NCBI GenBank assembly: GCA_050084985.1
Contig: JBITNC010000001.1
Coordinates: 158,100,001-158,164,000, forward strand
Direction: 5' to 3'
DNA length: 64,000 nucleotides
DNA from: Nageia nagi
Taxonomy: Eukaryota; Pinophyta
Shown here: positions 57,111 through 64,000 of the stretch, piece by piece
How the letters are laid out: every line of letters begins with the position of its first letter
How positions within the stretch are numbered: the stretch's first letter is position 1
The notes under the pieces: generated by a model
Database searches by the model: none
The model's input: only the letters and a program-made list of their open reading frames with translations
Told to the model about the DNA's origin: nothing
Program-made: the position numbers and the translations under genes

Positions 57111-57612
57111 AGTTGAGAGAATTGAACTATAAACTAAACAACTCTAAACTCTTAAGATCACAAGTAAGCTCACAAATCACATCTAAATAACTCACAAAGC
57201 AACCTCATAAAGATAACTCAAGATGTAAATGGTTCCTCCAACTAGGAGTACATCCACTAACTAGATCTCACTTCATTCACAATATGAACTCTTACAAAAT
57301 TTCTAACCTCAACTCCTAAACACTATCCACTAGCATAATTTTACTCCACAAAATTGGTGGTTGATCCAAATAGGGAGCCTTCTATTTATAGGCAAAAATC
57401 TCTTTTTGGATCACCCTTTTATCCAATGTACAAAAGCATGACATGCACATCCTTTTACCCAAGGGGCATGCTCATGACATGGAGTGTAGGACAAGTTACA
57501 TTATCATATTCACTCAAATACTTAAGGCATCAAATGACACCTTTAAGAATTAGTGAACTTACATAGAAGATTATTACAAAACCTTTACAATAATGCATTA
57601 TACATTCCAACA
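57111..57612 (-). repeat. 3' LTR of the minus-strand copia (inner limit approximate)
   Basis: On the minus strand it starts TGTTGGAATGTATAATGCAT after a purine tract GCATTAAGGGGGAG (57613-57626). Contains CCCCTTGGGTAAAAGG and a TATA box. Same family as 38429-39010. Confidence 0.7.
57382..57390 (-). promoter_or_regulatory. TATA box of the copia LTR
   Basis: Minus-strand TATAAATAG within GCCTATAAATAGAAGG, about 220 bases into the LTR. Confidence 0.5.
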
Positions 57613-58395
57613 CTCCCCCTTAATGCAATATTAGGATAGAACGAGAAGTGAGAAGAAAGAGATAAAGTAAGAGAGTTGTAATCCAAATAGATACAATGGA
57701 GATGAGAATTTTTACATATTTATAAAGTAAGAAAGATCTATTTTGAGATTCACTACTTTTCCAAATACAATCATTAATCACAACTAGTTTCAATGTACAT
57801 GAAGTAGTCATCCAATTGGAAGTCATGAAGAGTCTCCATGAGCCTGCATACTTGAAGTAACCTGCAATATTAAGAGAACCTATAAGTTATAAGTAGCTCA
57901 AATAAAAAATCAATTAGATGCAACATATTCATATCAATAAGGAGAGATAAATCAAACAAATACCATCATAAACTGACCAATGGTGCACTATAAGTCATCA
58001 CAAAGATGCCAAGCCAAAAAACTCATAGTCACCTACTATATATAAAACATGTGTTGATTATCATTACAAAAATAGAGCATGCACATATGATTTCCTCACA
58101 TATGGATAACTAAATGCTGCCAAAAGACACATAAGAGTTCCTCACACATGGATAACTGAATAGTGCTAGATTGGCCAATCTTTTTGCTCTAAAATTTGTA
58201 CAACAAGTTCCTCACATAGAGCAAACTTACCATGAATGTGTACAACAAAATAAAAACTATATAGCATAAATTCCTCCTAAAGGTGAATTTATCATCATAA
58301 ACATGAATTCAACATAAGAATTCAAATTTCACTCCCCTTTGAGGGAAACTTCACCAACTCGATAGCATCCCTAAGCTTATAGAATTAAGCTTCTA
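57613..58395 (-). other. Purine tract and 3' untranslated region of the minus copia
   Basis: Purine tract next to the LTR, then about 770 bp without coding support that matches 37951-38428 in inverted orientation. The long gap between RNase H and the purine tract is a family trait seen in both copies. Confidence 0.65.
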
Positions 58396-59914
58396 GGAGG
58401 GGCTTGGTGAACAAATTAGTAGAGTTCAAGGTGGATGGATAATACTCTAGGTGTATGATGCCATCAAGAACTTTATCCCTAATAAAATGGGCCTAGATTT
58501 CCACATATTTTATTCTCTAATGTAAGATAGGATTCTTAACCAAAGAAATAGCAAATTGATTATCTAAAGAAATCAAAGATGTGTCAAGTTGCTCATATCT
58601 AATTTATTTCAGAAGATGCCTTGGCCAAATAGCTTCCTAGGCTATAAAAAATATGGCTCAATATTTGGCTTTTATGGTGGAAAGAGAAATAGTAGGCTAC
58701 TTTTTGGAAGCCCAAGAGATAGCACCTAAACCAATGCTAAAAACATATGTAGAGGTTGATTTTTTATCATCTTTATCACCCCCATAATCAAAATCTGAGA
58801 ACCTTGAGAGAACAAAGAAGGGTAACTTAGAATACTTGAAAGTAAGATTATTTTTCCTTGCAACATACCTCAAGATTTTCTTAATAGCATTGAGGTGTTC
58901 AACATAAGGTTTCTACATGAATCATGCCATCAGATTCATTACAAAGGTAATATCAAGCCTAGAAATAGTCAAATACAAAAGACTACCAATTAATTTCTTA
59001 TAAGTTGTAGCATCAACCAACTGAGATTTGGAGCTCAGATAAATAATGATTCTAGAAGAGATTAGGATCATAGCATATCTACACTCCTCCATTCTAAACT
59101 TTTGTAAATTATTTGATATATACTTAGATTGACTATGATAAGTACAATCCTTGTAATGATACACTTGCATTTTAAGATAGTAGTGCAAGAGATCAAGATC
59201 AATCATTTCAAATGTTGCCTTAAGTTTGGATATACACTCTTGAATGATTTCATCATTGTTCTCAGTTATCAGAAGATCATCCACATAAAGGAGAATCAAG
59301 ACCACATCTTTTCTTTGATTGAGTACATATAGATTTGAGTCAGAAAAATACTTGGAGAAACTAATGTCTATACAATACTCTAAAATCTTCCTATACTAGG
59401 GTCTAGGTGCTTGTTTAAGTCCATATAATGACTTATTTAGCTTACACACAAAGGACTCTTTACCTGCCATAATAAACCCTTCTGGTTTATTCATGAAGAT
59501 TTCCACATCTAAGTCATCATCGAAAAATGCACTTTTGACATCAAGTTGAAAAAATTTCTATCCTTGAGCTATAGAAAAAGCAAAAATAATTATCATAGTA
59601 GGCATCTTTTCCATGGGAGCAAAGGTTTTCTCATAATATACATTATGTTTCTGAATAAAACCTTTGGCTACTAACCTTGCCTTTTATTTCTCAATATCTC
59701 TAACAGAATTGAATTTGATCTTGTAGATCCACTTATTGCTAATCGCATTCTTCTCATTAGGATAAAGAAACAAGTCCCAAGTTTTATTTTTCATAAGTTT
59801 CTCATCCTCCACTTTCATGGCTTCCATCAAGCACTCATGCTTTGAAGCTTCTTTGAAAGTTGAGGGCTCATGCTTGTTATCGATCTTGGTAAATAAAGAT
59901 TTATTCAAGGTCAT
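58396..59914 (-). pseudogene. Copia RT and RNase H, minus strand
   Basis: RT begins FKEASKHECLMEAMKVEDEK and NKTWDLFLYPNEKNA (59860-59750), stop, then ARLVAKGF, QLDVKSAFFDDDLDVEIFM, LNKSLYGLKQAP and an intact LLYVDDLL (59271-59292). LIGSLLYLTISRLDITF closes the RT-connection region. RNase H is weaker, broken by frame changes from 58900 to 58400. Stops are few enough that domains are readable nearly end to end. Confidence 0.83.
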
Positions 59915-59929
59915 GCTCCTTGTTACCCT

Positions 59930-61060
59930 TTGTGTTGGAGAATTTTACTTCTAAGATGACTTTTCTACATCAATATCTAACTAGATAGATGCAACTGAAG
60001 AGTCCTATAGGTCATTCATATCCTCATTACAAGTAGATTCTTTAAGGATTTCATTGAACTTTACATCTCTAGATATGAACATAGCTTTGTAGGATAGATT
60101 AGAGCTTGTAACCTCTATGCTGATTTTCATAACCCACAAAGATGCATTTTTTAGCTCTTTTGTCTAATTTTTTTCTTTTCTTAGAAATAATGTAGGAGAA
60201 TGCTTAACAACCAAATACCCTAAGGTGAGAAATGTTATGTTTTCTTCTTGACCATGCCTCAAAAGGAGTTTTACTCTAAACAACTTTTATAGGACACTTA
60301 TTCAAGATGTAAATAGCAGTGCTCATAGCTTCACCTCATAAGAAACTAGAAATATTACCCAACATGCATCTATCCATTTTCATAATTATTCTATTTTTCC
60401 TTTCAATAACACCATTCTGCTGAAGAGTGTAAGGAATCATAAACTACCTCTTGATTCCATACTTAGCACAATAATCATTGAACTCATTGTTATTATATTC
60501 TCCCTTATTATTTGATCTCAACATCTTGATTTTAAGGTTAGTTTGATTCTCAACAAAGACCTTGAAAACCTTAAAACTCTCAAAGATTTGATCCTTGTGC
60601 TCAAGTAGATACCTAAAGGTCATCCTACTAAAGTCATCAATGAAGGTCAAGACATAAGATGCTCCTCCAAGTGACTTAGTCTAAAATGGATGCATCAAAT
60701 CTAAATGCATAAGTTGAAGAGATTGAGATGCTCTTTTTGCATTATCTTTTTCAAACTTTTGTCTATGCTTGTTACCAAGAATGCACTTCTCACATAGACC
60801 AATCGAAGAACAAATGGAAGGAAAACCTTCTATAAGTTCTTAGTCTTTCATGACTTGAATACTCTTGTGATTAAGGTACCTAAATGTTGGTGCCAAATAT
60901 TACCTCTAGAACACACACATGTAGAAAGACACATCTTTGATGAAACTTGATCTATAATGTAGAGATCATCTTTCACTGATCCTTTAACCAATGTAGGAAG
61001 TCCTTTCTTTATGCACCAGGATTAAGAGTTGAACTCAAAAGAGTACCCATTTCTAGCATC
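59930..61060 (-). pseudogene. Copia integrase, minus strand
   Basis: FPSICSSIGLCEKCILGNKH (about 60830-60770) is the Cys half of the zinc finger, LMHLDLMHPF and VLTFIDDFSRM (60720-60630) the core, and LRSNNKGEY (about 60520) replaces the usual RTDNGGE, so the second catalytic Asp is Asn. QQNGVIERKN (about 60420) keeps the Glu. HLRVFGCLAFSYI (about 60230) is the C-terminal block. Several stops. Confidence 0.82.
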
Positions 61061-62281
61061 TTGGATCATAGAGAGAAGGTTCATCCTAAGCTTAGGAACA
61101 TAAAACACATTTTCTAGATCTTTTTTGTGAATCAACACACTCTCAATTCCTTAGACTTTAAGGATAGAGTTATCATCGATCACAACTGCATCTTTTTTAT
61201 GCTTGTGAAAGTTCTCAAACTTATCCTTTTCAAAGCATAGGTGATTAGTGCAACCAAAATCAACAATCTAATCAGATAAAAAAATGCAAGATATGGAATG
61301 GAGCATTGTAGCAAAACTAGCTTGAATATTCTTTTTTCTTTTAAAATTCTTTATATTTCCATTACTTTTATTCTTTTTCTCTCTTTTCTTTTTATAGAAA
61401 TCAACTTCTTTATGACCTTGGATGCCATAATAGTTACAACTACCATCAAAATTTTCTTTAGGATATAGATTATTTGCTTTACCATTTCTATTTTTTTACT
61501 TTAAGTGATTGTTGTTATCATTATTCTTGTTATTATTGTTGTTAGTATTCCTATTGTTACCGTTGTTGCTATTACTTCTTTTCTCAAACCTTTTGGAGGA
61601 AGAAGGATAAGATTTCTTTTGATGGTTGAATTTTTTATTAAAATAAGTTTTGATTGCTCCAAGAGTAATGTTATTATCCTTAAGAGAAAAAATCAATACC
61701 TTTTTATTAAAGGTTTCCTCATGCTTCAAAAGGTGCCTAGAAAGGTTCTCAAGGGAGAAGACTTCTTCTTCATCATTAAGCCTTGTTTCCATAATCATTT
61801 CAAAGTTTTTAAAATTTGAAGAAATTATTTGAAGAATTATGAAGACCATGAACTCATATTTTATCCAATTACATCCACAAGTAATAAGTTGAGTCCTTAG
61901 GTCAATGATTTTGTTCAAGTAGATGGCAATATTTTCATCTTCCCCTTGATGAGATTGAAGCAACTTTTGGAGAATGGTAAAACTTCTTGAAAATTTTTAA
62001 CTAAGGTAGATTTGCTTAAGCTTATTCCAATCTTCCTTTTCTGAGGTTGAAGAGGAAATCATCAAGAGCACATCATATAAAATTACATAAAAAGTCATAA
62101 AGGTTTCTAACTCATTCTTCATTTTGTAAGCCTCTAGTGCCTTCTCATCTATAGGAGGTACAAGGTTCTCATTCATTGTTTACCAAAGCTTCCTATCTTG
62201 TAATTTAGCTCTCATCCATGGTTCCCAAATACCAAAGTTGGAACTATCAAGAACATATTTGGGTAAAAAGGAGTCTCCCAT
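61061..62281 (-). pseudogene. Copia gag and protease, minus strand
   Basis: The ATG at 62281 gives MGDSFLPKYVLDSSNFGIWE. Stops occur at a Trp position (near 62182) and near 61998. The core is open from 61963 (LLQSHQGEDENIAIYLNKII) into an Asn-rich basic tail (61580-61500). The zinc knuckle CNYYGIQGHKEVDFY has lost two Cys. The protease reads IVDFGCTNHLCFEK (D-S-G changed to D-F-G) and YVPKLRMNLLSMI. Same family as 34758-36120. Confidence 0.82.
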
Positions 62282-64000
62282 TTGCTACACAAGAATGTGA
62301 AAAAAATAATAAGCATGTGGTTTAATAAACAACATTACATGTTATATTTAATTAACTAAGACATGCTTGATTTGATTCATAGGTGCAAATGTTTTACAAC
62401 TCAAATAATAATCCATGTACCCAAATACATTTCTCATTTAAAAAATCATAGATGTAGAGTGACATTGTTGAGGCTTGTTTTCTTATCTAAAATTAGGCCT
62501 TCACCTGGATGCCTACATAAGAGGAACCCAAGTACTACCAATCCTTAACTAGTTTGCTTTGGTTAATATTATACTTTCTCACAAGGAGAAGTACCTACTA
62601 TTTTTCAAGGTTATGACATTTATTAGATCAGCCAAATTATTAAAGTTGATTAGGTTTCAAGTTGTACTCTTAGGTTATCAGGATAATCCTTGAATAGATG
62701 TGTGGACATGTGGTATCATTACACACATGCATGTCCACCTATTAGAGTTATGTTTACACCAACAAAGGACTTAGAGTCAATTGAGAAGTATACATTTTTT
62801 AACATTTGGATCATCCAACTTAAAGGCTCCAGTCTACCTATTCTTACCTCATGGCTTCCCAAACAAGTCATGTTGTGGAATGTACTTACAAATGTGTTTA
62901 TTTTAGGGGGTTTCTCATATCAATTTTTGCATTTTTTTTGCATAAGAAAATAAATCAAAGTGCAAAACATGAAGTAAAAAAATATAAGCAAAACATCATC
63001 TATTCAAAATTTGAAACCTAAGTGTCTAATGGGTTTTATTTACCAACCCTTAAAGGACATATTTACATCAATCCTAATTTTGCACAAGTTCATTCTTGCA
63101 TAAGGAAGTAGGTTACATCATAACTTAAGAATAAGCATGCATCATTTTAACTTAAAAATTTAAGTTCTAAGCATAAGCATGTATCATTTCTACACATGCA
63201 TCATTCCATAAGTATGCATCATAAGTTAACTTTGCAAAAAAGAGCATGCATCAAGCTTAAAAATTAAGTAGGCATGCATAAGTAAATTTGATAACTTTGC
63301 ATAATTACTTAAAATCTATGAATTTTTAGGATCTTAAAAAATAAGTAAAGAATTATAAAATCTCCCACTTCTTTTACTTAAAAAAAAGATCCCTAAAGAT
63401 AGCATACTAACTTAGCTTAGGAATTTAAAAAAAAAAAAATTACTAAGAAATTATTTTCCCAAAAAAACTTATTACACCTCTCATGATTTTCTCCAAGTAG
63501 AAAATTTAAAGAATTAATAAGCCATCATTGTAAAAAAAAAATGAAGAAAGAAAGTTACACTTCATTTATGCATTTAACCCATTAAAAAGGTTTTACCAAC
63601 AACCTTAAATATTTGGAAAGTAAAGCATTAAAAGTTTAACCTTTACTATACTCCATGTCAGGTTAGAAAAGAATTAATGCTTTAGATGCATTTAATAAAA
63701 AAAGTCTTGCAAGCTAAAAAAAATAATGAAGTTAGAAGACATAATAACAAAGTTTGCTTACAAGCAACAAAAAATTAAATGATTTTCAAGAAGTGTAGAG
63801 CATTAAAAGATGTCCACATGCATAGGAAGTTAAAAAAAAAGAAGTAAGGGGCCTGTAAGGGTTAAAGGGTGTGTTGCTTTAGTAGTGAGGGAGGTAATAT
63901 GGAGGCACCTAATAGATAGCAGTCTAACTATCGATCAAAACTACTCCTAGCCTATGATTAGAGGGGACTTGGGTATCAAGGGACTTGTGAGGTGCTTGCG
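62282..64000. other. Leader of the minus copia and unidentified DNA
   Basis: No LTR matching 57111-57612 appears before the window ends, so the 5' LTR is outside or lost. 63120-63290 repeats CATGCATCA-type motifs about six times. The last 160 bases are GC-richer than average and carry no recognised feature. Short frames at 62363-62953 look like chance. Confidence 0.45.

Noticed and set aside
61505-61832. Plus-strand frames of 104 and 60 codons rich in Val and Ile
   Set aside because: Antisense shadow of the Asn-rich Gag tail (AAT repeats read as ATT).
62282-64000. A 5' LTR for the minus-strand copia
   Set aside because: No block matching the LTR at 57111-57612 was found. A 20-base match (ATGCTTTAGATGCATTTAAT at about 63679) to the 51704 LTR is too short to count.
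1-64000. Endogenous pararetrovirus or other viral insertion
   Set aside because: All RT-bearing regions have copia domain order with LTRs, and the gag-only regions fit gypsy. No movement-protein or caulimovirus-type layout was seen.

Overview
This window reads as nuclear DNA of a land plant with a large, AT-rich, repeat-packed genome. The evidence is Ty1/copia and Ty3/gypsy retrotransposons with tRNA-iMet-type primer sites, CACTA (En/Spm) transposases of the plant TNP2 type, a plant mobile domain (PMD) gene, pentatricopeptide-repeat (PPR) fragments and degenerate TTTAGGG-type telomere-like arrays. The age of the insertions and the wording of the PPR fragments suggest a gymnosperm such as a conifer or relative, but this is inference. 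I see no intact single-copy host gene, no rRNA or tRNA gene, and no bacterial or organellar segment. Nearly everything is a transposable element, mostly broken and nested.

Layout. 1-1458: AT-rich DNA ending in a telomere-like array. 1459-15173: a large Ty3/gypsy element inserted in that array. It has ~700-bp LTRs, a long N-terminal region joined to gag, no detectable pol, an antisense PMD gene and a polypurine tract. A 5.2-kb copia element (3136-8367) sits inside its gag; the gag frame continues once the insert and one copy of its target duplication are ignored. 15174-15461: the rest of the array and AT-rich DNA. 15462-25225: a CACTA element with matching terminal repeats and a perfect ATA duplication. 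It carries a decayed TNP2 transposase on the minus strand plus many degraded PPR-gene pieces, some in 111-bp tandem units. 25360-29910: a second TNP2 relic on the plus strand, split by a ~950-bp terminal-inverted-repeat element. 30085-32410: reversed telomere-like arrays, two exons of a WIYLD-domain gene fragment and a second copy of the same short element.

32411-39233 holds AT-rich and C-rich sequence, a TA microsatellite and a plus-strand copia relic with its 3' LTR. 39234-45133 is the best preserved element: a minus-strand copia with near-identical 280-bp LTRs and a perfect GATAT duplication, but with stops in gag, protease and pol. 45134-55873 is a minus-strand gypsy relic (gag and one LTR). 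It is broken by a plus-strand gypsy with ~1.65-kb LTRs (46125-51492) and by a 1.9-kb non-autonomous LTR element (51704-53637, duplication ATTTG). One long LTR in turn carries a 250-bp Mutator-like MITE and a ~360-bp LINE-like insert. 55874-56960 repeats the PPR/CACTA material. 56962-62281 is another minus-strand copia of the same family as the 34758-39010 relic; its upstream part leaves the window.

The genes do not form a pathway. The useful content is the insertion stratigraphy, the captured gene pieces (PPR, PMD, WIYLD) and several non-autonomous families defined here by terminal repeats, target duplications and empty sites.
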